Below are positions 14,528-22,392 of a DNA stretch of 32,591 nt, piece after piece. How positions within the stretch are numbered: the stretch's first letter is position 1; every line of letters starts with the position of its first letter. Source of the DNA: Candidatus Woesearchaeota archaeon (GTDB lineage Archaea; Nanobdellota; Nanobdellia; SCGC-AAA011-G17; GW2011-AR20). The translations under genes were made by a program, and so were the position numbers. The stretch is taken from positions 1 through 32,591 of the forward strand of contig JAGVZQ010000011.1 of NCBI GenBank assembly GCA_018302465.1, written 5' to 3'. The notes beneath the pieces are model-generated. The model made no database searches. It saw only the letters and a program-made list of their open reading frames with translations, and was not told the DNA's origin.

Positions 14528-15025
14528 ATGGTAACTGTAACAGATGAAATTGAAAATGCAAGACGAAATGCATCAAGCTTAGCTCATGAGAATGTGAGAG
14601 AGTTTGCTGAAGTAGTCAGTAGACTATTGAAAGGAAGAGAGGTTAGAGAGCTATATTTTGAAAGAGAGAAAAGTTCAGAAGAATTGCCTCAAATTGTTAT
14701 AAAAGGACATTCAGACTTACCTCAAAAAGATGGCGAATTATGGGACAGTAATTATTTATTCCTAAAATTTAGTAGAATAGGAGAACATCTAATGCCTAAT
14801 GGAGAACCCAATATGGGCGGCATTCCAATAGACTTGGGAAGAGATTTGAGAGGAGATACCAAAACTTCATACGCTATTGTTAGCCAAGGTGGAAGAGACA
14901 TAGGGGTATATGTAAGAACACAAATCTATAGGATGATACCCTCAGGTGTAACTGAACATGGCGGACAAATCCTTAGAGAAGAAAGAAGTGGTACACTAGA
15001 ACGTGTATTTTTATTAGCCGATTAA
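14528..15025 (+). CDS. Unrecognised 165-residue soluble protein
   Basis: The N-terminal half is helical (ENARRNASSLAHENVREFAE, then VVSRLLKGREVREL). The second half has strands and glycine turns (GGIPIDLGRDLRGDTKTSY, VSQGGRDIGVYVRTQIY). There is no signal peptide, membrane segment or Cys motif. It stands alone between tRNA-Arg and a truncated methyltransferase. I assign no function. Confidence 0.5.
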   Translation: MVTVTDEIENARRNASSLAHENVREFAEVVSRLLKGREVRELYFEREKSSEELPQIVIKGHSDLPQKDGELWDSNYLFLKFSRIGEHLMPNGEPNMGGIPIDLGRDLRGDTKTSYAIVSQGGRDIGVYVRTQIYRMIPSGVTEHGGQILREERSGTLERVFLLAD

Positions 15026-15124
15026 TAGCCTTCTGAGAATGTATTATGTTTAATTTAATTTTCACTAAAAGGATTTAGGGGCAAAAAAGAACAATTTATA
15101 AGTAAATTAATCATTTTCAAACAT

Positions 15125-15370
15125 ATGAGAACCAAAGATGGATCAACTCATAGGATATGGTATGATGAACCAACAATTTGGGCTAAAGAACAAAATTCAC
15201 GTGTTGAAAAAGAATGTAAATTTTTAGATAAATTATTCAAAAAATATAAGGTTAAAAAAGTATTAGATGTTGGTTCTGGAGTGGGTTCTCATTGTGGAAG
15301 GTTAAAAGAATTATTATTGTGGGGTGGTCATTTTATTCCACAATCTACAGAAAATGCTACAAAGCCTTAA
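15125..15370 (+). pseudogene. Truncated SAM-dependent methyltransferase
   Basis: The 81-residue frame opens like a small-molecule methyltransferase (W-Y-D-E-P-T-I-W-A... then K-K-V-L-D-V-G-S-G-V-G-S-H, SAM motif I at about residues 45-55). It ends shortly afterwards in an unrelated tail (GGHFIPQSTENATKP). Full class I enzymes of this type need about 200-250 residues, so motifs II-IV are missing. The stretch after the stop does not continue the fold in another frame that I can see, suggesting a deletion rather than a frameshift. A TATA-like tttataag lies about 22 bases upstream, so it may still be transcribed. Confidence 0.6.
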
Positions 15371-15426
15371 TTTTTTTGGGCATTTAAATCAATAATTTTA
15401 AAAAATTAATCCATATAATATTTGTT

Positions 15427-15576
15427 ATGCCAGAAAATCCATTTGAACTTATAATGTATTTATTTCTAATAGCCTTAGCTTTAGGAATATTATTCTCATT
15501 AAAATCATTAAGCTCATTGCATTTGATAATAGTCTTAATTCTATTCATAACATTAACAGTATACTTCACAAAATAA
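15427..15576 (+). CDS. Small two-helix membrane protein (49 residues)
   Basis: This frame is too short for the track, which shows only its antisense shadow. ATG at 15427 reads MPENPFELIMYLFLIALALG, then LFSLKSLSSLHLIIVLILFI, to a TAA at 15574-15576. Two hydrophobic helices are joined by a short Ser-rich turn. TATA-like catataata lies about 12-20 bases upstream. No family is recognised. Confidence 0.55.
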   Translation: MPENPFELIMYLFLIALALGILFSLKSLSSLHLIIVLILFITLTVYFTK

Positions 15577-15619
15577 TCCCCATAGTAACCCTTTTAATAA
15601 TATCTTTCTTAACAAAAAT

Positions 15620-16105
15620 ATGGGTGTTATAATAAATTCAAAAGAGGAATTAAAAGAGATAGTTGATTCTCTAAAGTCTCAAAATAAAGTAGTAGTAACC
15701 ACAAATGGAGTATTTGATATTCTTCATGTAGGGCACTTAAGGATCCTAAAAAAAGCAAAAGAGCTTGGAGATTCTCTGGTTGTTTTATTAAATTCAGATT
15801 CCTCAGTTAAAAGATACAAAGGGGATAAAAGACCTATACATACAGAGCAGGAAAGAGCAGAAACTTTGTCTCATTTAAATTCTGTAGATTATATAATTAT
15901 ATTTTCAGAAGATAAACCCATAAAATTACTAAAATATTTAAAACCAAATATACACACAAAAGGAGGAACTTTCATTCCAGAAAGGATAAAAGAAGAAAAA
16001 GAACTTTTAGAATCTTGGGGTGGTCAATTTAAAACATTAGAATTAGAAGAAGGATATTCCACAACAGATATTATCAGGAGGGTATTGGAAGTTTATAAAG
16101 AATAA
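15620..16105 (+). CDS. Cytidylyltransferase-like nucleotidyltransferase (RfaE/HldE domain II type)
   Basis: The 161-residue protein shows the whole nucleotidyltransferase fold. N-G-V-F-D-I-L-H-V-G-H-L-R (about residues 30-42) contains the H-x-G-H nucleotide-binding motif. V-V-L-L-N-S-D-S-S-V-K-R-Y-K-G is the substrate loop and Y-S-T-T-D-I-I-R-R at about 146-154 matches the family's S-T-T-x-I/L-I motif. In bacteria this domain adenylates heptose-1-phosphate. In archaea relatives may use glycerol phosphate, FMN or other phosphates. The length equals the isolated domain, so no kinase domain is fused. The exact substrate is unknown. Confidence 0.8.
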   Translation: MGVIINSKEELKEIVDSLKSQNKVVVTTNGVFDILHVGHLRILKKAKELGDSLVVLLNSDSSVKRYKGDKRPIHTEQERAETLSHLNSVDYIIIFSEDKPIKLLKYLKPNIHTKGGTFIPERIKEEKELLESWGGQFKTLELEEGYSTTDIIRRVLEVYKE

Positions 16106-16174
16106 AAGCGAGGTATGACATATATTAAACTTTAATCCTAAACTTTTTTATATCTTTACATTATCCTTTAATCT

Positions 16175-16480
16175 ATGACATTCATAAAAGTTGCATCTAA
16201 ATCCGAAATAAAAGAAGGACAGATGAAGAAAGTAGAAATACAAGATAAAGAAATACTATTAGTTAATGTAAAAGGAAAAATATATGCTATAGAAAACAAA
16301 TGCGGAGGTCCTTTAAATGAAGGAACATTAGAAAACAATAAAATAACTTGCCCATGGCATAGAGCTCAATACGATGTTACAACTGGAGAAGCAACAGAAA
16401 ATTCAGCAATTCCAGGTTTACAACAAAATAAATTTGAGGTTAAAATAGAAAAAGAAAATGTTTTAGTAAATTTAGGATAG
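16175..16480 (+). CDS. Rieske-type [2Fe-2S] ferredoxin-like protein lacking the first histidine ligand
   Basis: The 101-residue protein has the Rieske domain layout. The usual first motif C-x-H-x-G is reduced to N-K-C-G-G-P-L-N-E-G, while the second, C-P-W-H-R-A-Q-Y-D, is intact. Relative to the usual C-P-H-L-G-G-P-L, three residues including the His ligand are missing. The two Cys are 16 apart rather than 18-20. The cluster could be absent or bound differently. In normal members this small protein passes electrons to oxygenases or reductases. TATA-like ttttttata lies about 25-30 bases upstream. Confidence 0.75.
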   Translation: MTFIKVASKSEIKEGQMKKVEIQDKEILLVNVKGKIYAIENKCGGPLNEGTLENNKITCPWHRAQYDVTTGEATENSAIPGLQQNKFEVKIEKENVLVNLG

Positions 16481-16511
16481 TATTATAAACTTTTTTAACT
16501 AACAAGACAAT

Positions 16512-16880
16512 ATGGCACCATCATATAAAGAATTACATCATCAGAAAGTAAGTCAGGGTTACATACCAAGAGGACCTTATTCTCTTTCAGAGTTAGTTAA
16601 GGAAGATGAAGGGTTGGGCATAATAATTAATTCCTTTCAAGTTCATGGAACAAAGATTGGCAGAATTGAAATAATTTCTGGAGGACTTGTTGATGCAGAT
16701 ATGGAAGATCTCCCTGCTCTTTATATGGTTTATATCTTGCCAAGATCGAGGGAATCACAACCTAGTGAAGAAAGAAGAACAGCAGATGTGGAGACTGTTT
16801 CATTAGTAGAATCCTCTCCAGTGTTTGGTCATAGAAGAAGAGCTGAAAGAAATATTCCACCAATGCTATTAAAACTATAG
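16512..16880 (+). CDS. Unrecognised 122-residue protein
   Basis: The ATG at 16512 lies 31 bases after the Rieske-like gene. The first 80 residues alternate strands and helices (LSELVKEDEGLGIIINSFQV, IGRIEIISGG, LYMVYILPRS). The last 40 are charged and probably disordered. There is no membrane segment, signal peptide or Cys. No family is recognised. Confidence 0.5.
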   Translation: MAPSYKELHHQKVSQGYIPRGPYSLSELVKEDEGLGIIINSFQVHGTKIGRIEIISGGLVDADMEDLPALYMVYILPRSRESQPSEERRTADVETVSLVESSPVFGHRRRAERNIPPMLLKL

Positions 16881-16915
16881 CAAACTATTTAAACAACTTC
16901 TAGCAATATAATAAA

Positions 16916-17323
16916 ATGCCAAATTTACTAGCAGTTTTAGTTGTAGCGATTATTTCTATGGTCATAGGTGCTTTATGGTATTCTCCTTTGTTGTTTGGAA
17001 ATTTATGGATGAAATTAATGAAGATTACAAAAGCAGATATAGAAAAAGCTAAGAAAAAAAGTATGACTGGAAATTACATTGCAAGTTTTATCGCTATTTT
17101 GATATTATCTTATGTTTTATCTTTCGTAATCGGATTTGTAGGTTTTAATAGTATTAGTGGAGGAATCCTTCTTGCTTTGCTATTATGGTTAGGATTTATA
17201 GCTACAACATTTTTAAATTCTGTTTTATGGGAGAACAAATCAGTTAAACTATACTTAATCAATATTTTGCATTATTTAGTTGTTTTCTTAGTAGCAGCTA
17301 TAATTTTCTCACTTTGGGTTTAA
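16916..17323 (+). CDS. DUF1761-family membrane protein
   Basis: The 135-residue protein has four membrane helices (about residues 3-24, 54-74, 81-103 and 112-134). The opening A-L-W-Y-S-P-L-L-F-G-x-x-W is typical of DUF1761. A basic amphipathic loop (ITKADIEKAKKKSMTGNY) follows the first helix. Its molecular function is unknown. It is convergent with the peroxiredoxin gene with a four-base overlap. Confidence 0.75.
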   Translation: MPNLLAVLVVAIISMVIGALWYSPLLFGNLWMKLMKITKADIEKAKKKSMTGNYIASFIAILILSYVLSFVIGFVGFNSISGGILLALLLWLGFIATTFLNSVLWENKSVKLYLINILHYLVVFLVAAIIFSLWV

Positions 17324-17883
17324 ATCTTTCCAACTAAATCTAACCCTGGTTTCAAAGTTCCTTTTCCAGGCATCCAGTTGGCAGGACAGGCTTGCTCTCC
17401 ATTCTCCCTGACGTATTGAACAGCTTTTAATTTTCTTATTATCTCATTTGCGCTTCTTCCAATAGAATTATCATGAGTATCAATAGCTTTCACAAAACCA
17501 TCAGGGTCTATAATAAAAGTAGCTCTCACAGAAATCCCATCATCTTTAATATATGTTCCATAATCCCTGCACATTTTTCCACTAGGATCAGCAATCATAG
17601 GGTATTTAACTTTTTTAATAGTTTCAGAGCTGTCATGCCATGCTTTATGCACCCAAAATGTATCTGTACTAATACTCAAAACTTCTGTATTTAACTCTTT
17701 AAGCTCTTCATACTTATCAGCAAACTCTCCTAATTCAGTAGGACAGACAAAAGTGAAATCTGCCGGATAAAACAATAATATAACCCATTTGCCTGCATAA
17801 TCATCTGATTTAATCCTTTTAACATCATCCTCTTGAAATGCCTGCACGCTAAAATACGGTGCCTTTTGATTTATTTTTACCAT
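17320..17883 (-). CDS. Typical 2-Cys peroxiredoxin (AhpC/Prx1 type)
   Basis: The 187-residue thioredoxin-fold peroxidase has the peroxidatic Cys in F-T-F-V-C-P-T-E-L (about residue 47) and the resolving Cys in Q-A-C-P-A-N-W (about 168). It reduces hydrogen peroxide and organic peroxides, with electrons from a thioredoxin-like donor that is not in this window. The length matches the family. It is divergent from the Bcp-type gene across only 52 bases, so the two promoters overlap. Confidence 0.93.
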   Translation of the reverse strand: MVKINQKAPYFSVQAFQEDDVKRIKSDDYAGKWVILLFYPADFTFVCPTELGEFADKYEELKELNTEVLSISTDTFWVHKAWHDSSETIKKVKYPMIADPSGKMCRDYGTYIKDDGISVRATFIIDPDGFVKAIDTHDNSIGRSANEIIRKLKAVQYVRENGEQACPANWMPGKGTLKPGLDLVGKI

Positions 17884-17935
17884 AAACTAAATAAAAATAC
17901 AAAAACTATTTATTCTTTACTGAATTTCATTTATC
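17884..17935. promoter_or_regulatory. Shared divergent promoter of two peroxiredoxin genes
   Basis: The 52 bases hold the only promoter room for both divergent genes and contain AT-rich TATA-like stretches (aaataaaaata and tatttatt). A single regulator could control both. No clear palindrome is visible. Confidence 0.45.
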
Positions 17936-18403
17936 ATGGAAATTAAAATAGGTCAAAAATCCCATGAATTTTGTTTAAAAGACCAAAATAACAAAGATAC
18001 AAGTTTATCTGATTTCAAAAACAAGTGGATAATTCTATATTTCTACCCAAAAGATAATACCTCTGGCTGCACAAAAGAAGCAATAGATTTTACTAAAAAC
18101 ATAGAAAAAATAAAGAAATTAAACGCAGTTGTCATAGGTATAAGCCCTGACAAAGACCATGTTAAATTTATAAAAAAACATAAATTAAGCTTAATTCTAT
18201 TATCCAATCCTGAACATGAGGTATTAAAAAAATATGGGGTATGGCAGCAAAAATCAATGTATGGAATAAAATTTATGGGAGTTGTAAGAACAACTTTTTT
18301 AATTAATCCAAAAGGAAAAATAAATTTTATCTGGGAAAAAGTTAAAGTAGATAACCATGTAAATGAAGTAATAGAAAAGATAAAAGAGAATATAAATACT
18401 TAA
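17936..18403 (+). CDS. bcp: Bcp/PrxQ-type peroxiredoxin
   Basis: The 155-residue thioredoxin-fold protein has the peroxidatic Cys in D-N-T-S-G-C-T-K-E (about residue 46) and the conserved R-T-T-F-L-I-N-P-K-G. The resolving Cys usually five residues later (GCTxEAC) is Ile here (GCTKEAIDF). Unless the only other Cys (E-F-C-L near residue 13) serves, it is a 1-Cys type. It detoxifies peroxides in the cytosol, next to the divergent AhpC-type enzyme and shortly before the oxygen-sensitive Fe-S assembly genes. Confidence 0.88.
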   Translation: MEIKIGQKSHEFCLKDQNNKDTSLSDFKNKWIILYFYPKDNTSGCTKEAIDFTKNIEKIKKLNAVVIGISPDKDHVKFIKKHKLSLILLSNPEHEVLKKYGVWQQKSMYGIKFMGVVRTTFLINPKGKINFIWEKVKVDNHVNEVIEKIKENINT

Positions 18404-18427
18404 ATATTCTTAGTTTTTCTAATCCTT

Positions 18428-19246
18428 ATGCTTTACTCTCCCTCTTCAATTCTAACCTTTAAACATTGCCCTAGAAAGTTCTACTATCAATATATATTAA
18501 AATTGCCAACAAAGAAGTCCTTTGCTTTAGTAAGAGGGTCAATAGTCCACTCAGTTATAGAAGATTTCTTCAAAATAGACATTTCAAAAGTCTCACATAA
18601 TAACTATGAACTTATCTTTAAAACTTTAATTTTTGATTTATTCAAGCAGGACTGGCTGAAAAATATAGACCAGATAAATGAATTAGTCCCAGAATTAAAC
18701 TTGCAGGAATTCTACTATTCAGAAACAGCAGACATGCTAAATAACTGGTATTCCTCTTTTATTGAAAAACTGCAAAAAAAAATTATAACCTCAAATTTAA
18801 GAGAAGCTTTCAAATCTTTAACACCTATAACAGAGACAAGAATAATAGATGAATCATTAAATGTCCAGGGGATAATAGATGCTATATTAAAAACAGAATA
18901 TGGTATAAAATTAATTGATTATAAAACTTCTAAACGAGATGAAATAAGTGAAGAATACAAATTACAATTAGCAATCTATGCTTTACTGTATAAAAATCAA
19001 TATAACGAAATTCCTTATGAAGTTGGCATTCATTTCTTAAAGCATGATGAAAAATTCATTCCAGTAAATGATAATTTACTCTCTTTTGCAAAAACAGAAA
19101 TAACAGATGTCCAGGAAAAAACCCAGACTCAGGAAGTAGAAAATTACAATAAAAGTCCTGGCCCTTTATGCAAATGGAGAGATGGAGAATGTGATTTCTT
19201 TAAGATTTGCAGGCCTTTTAATCAGAAGGCTATTGGTAACCAATAA
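18428..19246 (+). CDS. PD-(D/E)XK nuclease with a Cas4/AddB-like Fe-S cluster
   Basis: The 272-residue protein has the RecB-type nuclease core. S-I-V-H-S-V-I-E-D (about 38-46), V-Q-G-I-I-D-A, L-I-D-Y-K-T-S-K (the D-x-K motif at about 181-188) and the Q-L-A-I-Y-A-L-L-Y motif are all present in order. One Cys lies in the opening F-K-H-C-P-R-K-F-Y-Y (residue 14) and three at the end (C-K-W-R-D-G-E-C-D-F-F-K-I-C). This is the arrangement that binds a 4Fe-4S cluster in Cas4, AddB and Dna2. It is likely a single-strand DNA exonuclease for repair. No CRISPR or cas genes are nearby, and its place before the SUF operon may be incidental. Confidence 0.85.
   Translation: MLYSPSSILTFKHCPRKFYYQYILKLPTKKSFALVRGSIVHSVIEDFFKIDISKVSHNNYELIFKTLIFDLFKQDWLKNIDQINELVPELNLQEFYYSETADMLNNWYSSFIEKLQKKIITSNLREAFKSLTPITETRIIDESLNVQGIIDAILKTEYGIKLIDYKTSKRDEISEEYKLQLAIYALLYKNQYNEIPYEVGIHFLKHDEKFIPVNDNLLSFAKTEITDVQEKTQTQEVENYNKSPGPLCKWRDGECDFFKICRPFNQKAIGNQ
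19231..19245. promoter_or_regulatory. Palindrome at the SUF promoter, candidate operator
   Basis: TATTGG-TAA-CCAATA is a perfect 6-3-6 inverted repeat overlapping the end of the nuclease gene. It lies immediately before the BRE/TATA-like acctttaaata (from 19251) of the SUF operon. The position suits a regulator competing with TFB/TBP; the HTH-PAS protein encoded next is the natural candidate. Confidence 0.5.
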
Positions 19247-19283
19247 GGGCAACCTTTAAATACCTTTCTTTCTATAAAAATTT

Positions 19284-19811
19284 ATGGAAAATTCTACAGA
19301 ATCTAAAATATTAGAAATAATCAAACAGTCTAAAGATAAAATCCCAACCCAGGATATAGCTAAATTACTAAACTTAGAAAGGCATACAACTTCAAAATAC
19401 TTAGAAATCATGCAATCTAAAGGTTTAATCCAGTATAAGAATATAGGCAGAACAAAAGTCTGGTTTTTAACAGAATCTCCAGTATTATCAATAATTAAAG
19501 ATGGAAATCCATTCAGGGATGTCCTAAACTCATTTGAGGAAGGCATAACTATAATGGATGAAAATAAATCAGTTATCTGGGCAAACAACAAAGTAGGAAA
19601 AAAAGCTTATTGCTATGAAACCTACAGCAAAGAGCATTGCAAAGATTGCCCAGCTATCCAGACATTCAAAACTGGAAAACAATACAAAACAATTAACACT
19701 TACACAAAAAACGGAAAAAAGGTTTCTTATGAGTTAACTACATCTCCAATAAAAGACAATAATGAAAAAACAGTTGCAGTAATGGAAGTTAGCAGAAGAA
19801 TAAGGGGTTAA
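19284..19811 (+). CDS. Winged-helix/PAS regulator with a Cys cluster, first gene of the SUF operon
   Basis: The 175-residue protein has an N-terminal winged helix, K-I-P-T-Q-D-I-A-K-L-L-N-L-E-R-H-T-T-S-K-Y-L (about 18-39), with wing N-I-G-R-T-K-V-W-F-L. A PAS-like domain follows (F-E-E-G-I-T-I-M-D-E-N-K-S-V-I-W-A-N-N). Within the PAS domain, C-Y-E-T-Y-S-K-E-H-C-K-D-C-P offers three Cys that could bind a metal, an Fe-S cluster or respond to redox. It precedes sufB by one base and is likely co-transcribed. It may sense Fe-S status or oxidants and control the operon, doing the job of IscR or SufR; this is inference. TATA-like ctttaaata is about 22-30 bases upstream, adjoining a palindrome. Confidence 0.8.
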   Translation: MENSTESKILEIIKQSKDKIPTQDIAKLLNLERHTTSKYLEIMQSKGLIQYKNIGRTKVWFLTESPVLSIIKDGNPFRDVLNSFEEGITIMDENKSVIWANNKVGKKAYCYETYSKEHCKDCPAIQTFKTGKQYKTINTYTKNGKKVSYELTTSPIKDNNEKTVAVMEVSRRIRG

Positions 19812-19812
19812 T

Positions 19813-21216
19813 ATGACAGAGCAAATTTTGGAAATAAACAGAGAACTCTATGACCACATGAATCCAGAGAGATCAGTATTAAAATCTCCAAAAGGAATCA
19901 ATGAAAATGTTGTTAGATTAATCTCTAAAGATAAAAATGAGCCTGAATGGATGTTAACTAAAAGGCTTCAAGCATTAAAAATATTCCAAAGCATGAAAAC
20001 TCCAACATGGGGGCCTGATTTATCTAAACTAGACTTAAATGAAATAACATATTACACAAAAGTAGATGAAAAATCTCATGCAAACTCCTGGGATGAAGTT
20101 CCTGAAGATATTAAAAGAACATTTGAAAAACTCGGCATTCCTGAAGTAGAAAGAAAATCATTGGCAGGAGCAGGAGCTCAATATGATTCTATGAATGCTT
20201 ATCATAATTTGAAAGAAGAATGGTCAAAAAAAGGGGTTATCTTTGAAGACTGTGATACTGCTTTAAAAAAGTATCCAGAATTATTTAAGCAATATTTCAT
20301 GACTAAATGTGTTCCAATTTCAGATCACAAATTTGCAGCATTGCATGCGGCAGTTTGGAGTGGGGGTACTTTTATAATGGTCCCTAAAGGAGTTAAAGTT
20401 ACAGTTCCTTTACAAGCTTATTTCAGGATTAACGCAGGTGGCTCAGGACAGTTTGAACATACTTTAATAATTGTAGATGAAGGGGCAGAAGTTTCATACA
20501 TTGAAGGCTGTTCTGCACCACTATATAATAGTAACAATATCCACGCAGGCTGTGTTGAAATCTATGTAAAGAAAGGAGCTCGTGTCAGATATTCTTCAAT
20601 TGAAAACTGGTCAAAAAATACTTACAACTTAAACACAAAAAGAGCAATTGTAGAAGAAGACGGGATAATGGAATGGATAAATGGCAATTTAGGATCTGGT
20701 TTTACAATGCTTTATCCCTCTTCAATTTTAAAAGGGAAAAGAGCAAGGACAGAAATGATTGGAATTGCATTTGCAGGCAATGGTCAAAACCAGGATACAG
20801 GCTCAAAAGTAATTCATATAGCTCCAGATACTTCATCAACAATTGTAGCAAAGTCAATTTCAAAAGATGGAGGAATAACAACCTACAGGGGTTTGGTAAA
20901 AATAAATAAAGGAGCAACAAATGCAAAATCAAATGTAGAGTGTGATGCATTAATGGTTGATAATATATCAAGATCAGACACAATCCCATATATTCAAATT
21001 TTAGAAAATAAGTCAGAAATTGGTCATGAAGCCAGAACAGGAAAAATTTCCCAGGAAAAAATTTTCTATTTAATGTCTCGAGGTTTATCTGAAGAAGAAG
21101 CAAAGAAAATGATAGTCTCAGGTTTTATAGAGCCAATAACAAAAAAACTTCCTGGAGAATACGCAATTGAATTAAACAGATTAATAGAATTGGAGATGGA
21201 GGGATCTCTAGGATGA
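19813..21216 (+). CDS. sufB: SufB, Fe-S cluster assembly scaffold
   Basis: The 467-residue protein matches SufB in length and order. It has the opening domain (ELYDHMNPERSV), the central beta-helix with V-P-K-G-V-K-V-T-V-P-L-Q-A-Y-F-R-I-N, E-H-T-L-I-I-V-D-E-G-A-E-V-S-Y-I-E-G-C, and the conserved C-terminal S-N-V-E-C-D-A-L-M (candidate cluster Cys) and I-G-H-E-A-R-T-G. SufB, with SufC and SufD, builds Fe-S clusters on sulfur delivered by SufS-SufU. It is one base after the regulator and directly followed by sufD. Confidence 0.97.
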   Translation: MTEQILEINRELYDHMNPERSVLKSPKGINENVVRLISKDKNEPEWMLTKRLQALKIFQSMKTPTWGPDLSKLDLNEITYYTKVDEKSHANSWDEVPEDIKRTFEKLGIPEVERKSLAGAGAQYDSMNAYHNLKEEWSKKGVIFEDCDTALKKYPELFKQYFMTKCVPISDHKFAALHAAVWSGGTFIMVPKGVKVTVPLQAYFRINAGGSGQFEHTLIIVDEGAEVSYIEGCSAPLYNSNNIHAGCVEIYVKKGARVRYSSIENWSKNTYNLNTKRAIVEEDGIMEWINGNLGSGFTMLYPSSILKGKRARTEMIGIAFAGNGQNQDTGSKVIHIAPDTSSTIVAKSISKDGGITTYRGLVKINKGATNAKSNVECDALMVDNISRSDTIPYIQILENKSEIGHEARTGKISQEKIFYLMSRGLSEEEAKKMIVSGFIEPITKKLPGEYAIELNRLIELEMEGSLG

Positions 21217-21225
21217 GTGATAAAC

Positions 21226-22392
21226 ATGACAGTAACACAAGAAACTATAAAGCAATTGTATATCAACGAACCAGAATTCTTTCAGAATAAAAGGCTAAAA
21301 GCATTTGAAATATTCAAAACTCTTCCTAAATTAAATTTCAGGCATGGAATAAATATTGTAGTCTCCCCTGATAATTTAAACATAGATGAAATAACCCATG
21401 AAGATTCTATTCAATCTTTAAAAGCAAAAGGAGAAAATGTAGAAATCTTAAGTTTACATGAAGCACATAAAAAATACAAAGAATTGATAGAAGCTAATTT
21501 CTCATCTTTAGTTTCAGAAGAAGATAAAATAGCAGCTTTGCATTTAACTTTATGGAATAAAGGGCTATTCATAAGAATTCCAAAGAATACCCAATTAACA
21601 AAACCCATAGAAATTTCAACATTAATGAATTCAAAAAGGCAGTTTGAATATATCTTAATCATAGCAGAAGATAATACACAAGCTACAATTTTAGAGACTA
21701 TAAAATCCACAGTAGAAGAAGGCTACAGGAGCAGCATTGTAGAAATAATTGTAGGTAATAATTCAAATATTCAATATGGCTCTCTTCAATCCATAGGAAA
21801 AAATTGCTATAATTTCTCAATTAACAGGTCAAAAATTGGGAAAGATTCTCATATGGAATGGTTCTCCGGAAATTTCGGAAGTAAATTTACAAGAATGGAA
21901 TCCACATCAATATTAGAAGGCAAAGGCTCCTCAACAAAAAACCTTGGAGCATTTTTCGTTTCAGAAAATCAGCAGTTTGATATATTTACATCTGCAATTC
22001 ACTCAGCGCCAAACACAACAAGTGATATGCTTGTAAAAGGAGCAGCAAAAGACAAAGCTAAATCTCTATACCGAGGTTTAATTGACATAAGAGAAAATGC
22101 TCCAGGAAGCAACGGCTATCAAAAACAGGATACATTATTATTAAATGAAGGAATAGAAGCAGATGCAATTCCTAAGTTATTAATAGGAAATAATGAAGTT
22201 TCATGCACACACGGAGCTACAATAGGCCAGATAGACAAAAATAAAATTTTCTATTTAACTTCCCGTGGTCTGACAAAGAAAGAAGCAGAATCAGAAATGG
22301 TAAAAGGATTCTTCACTCCATTACTAGGAAGAATATCTAATGAAGAAATAAAGCAGTATATTGAATCAATTGTTGAGGAAAGATTAAAATGA
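21226..22392 (+). CDS. sufD: SufD, partner of SufB in the SufBCD complex
   Basis: The protein of about 388 residues shares the SufB fold (R-I-P-K-N-T-Q-L-T-K-P-I-E-I, I-L-I-I-A-E-D-N-T-Q-A-T-I-L-E, and the C-terminal S-C-T-H-G-A-T-I-G-Q-I-D). The family's conserved His is in CTHGAT. The ATG at 21226 is preferred over the GTG at 21217, because gtgat four bases before it resembles the archaeal Shine-Dalgarno sequence. Both starts are in frame. It overlaps sufS by four bases (ATGA). The pair sufB-sufD probably arose by an old duplication, as in other SUF systems. Confidence 0.95.
   Translation: MTVTQETIKQLYINEPEFFQNKRLKAFEIFKTLPKLNFRHGINIVVSPDNLNIDEITHEDSIQSLKAKGENVEILSLHEAHKKYKELIEANFSSLVSEEDKIAALHLTLWNKGLFIRIPKNTQLTKPIEISTLMNSKRQFEYILIIAEDNTQATILETIKSTVEEGYRSSIVEIIVGNNSNIQYGSLQSIGKNCYNFSINRSKIGKDSHMEWFSGNFGSKFTRMESTSILEGKGSSTKNLGAFFVSENQQFDIFTSAIHSAPNTTSDMLVKGAAKDKAKSLYRGLIDIRENAPGSNGYQKQDTLLLNEGIEADAIPKLLIGNNEVSCTHGATIGQIDKNKIFYLTSRGLTKKEAESEMVKGFFTPLLGRISNEEIKQYIESIVEERLK

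Noticed and set aside
18428-19246. Cas4 of a CRISPR-Cas locus
   Set aside because: The nuclease has Cas4-like motifs, but no cas1, cas2, effector or repeat array is in the window, so a general repair nuclease is the safer call.
20702-21103. Leu-rich minus-strand ORFs inside the SUF operon
   Set aside because: Low-complexity Leu/Phe frames opposite sufB, sufS and sufC are shadows of AT-rich coding DNA and have no promoter or family match.
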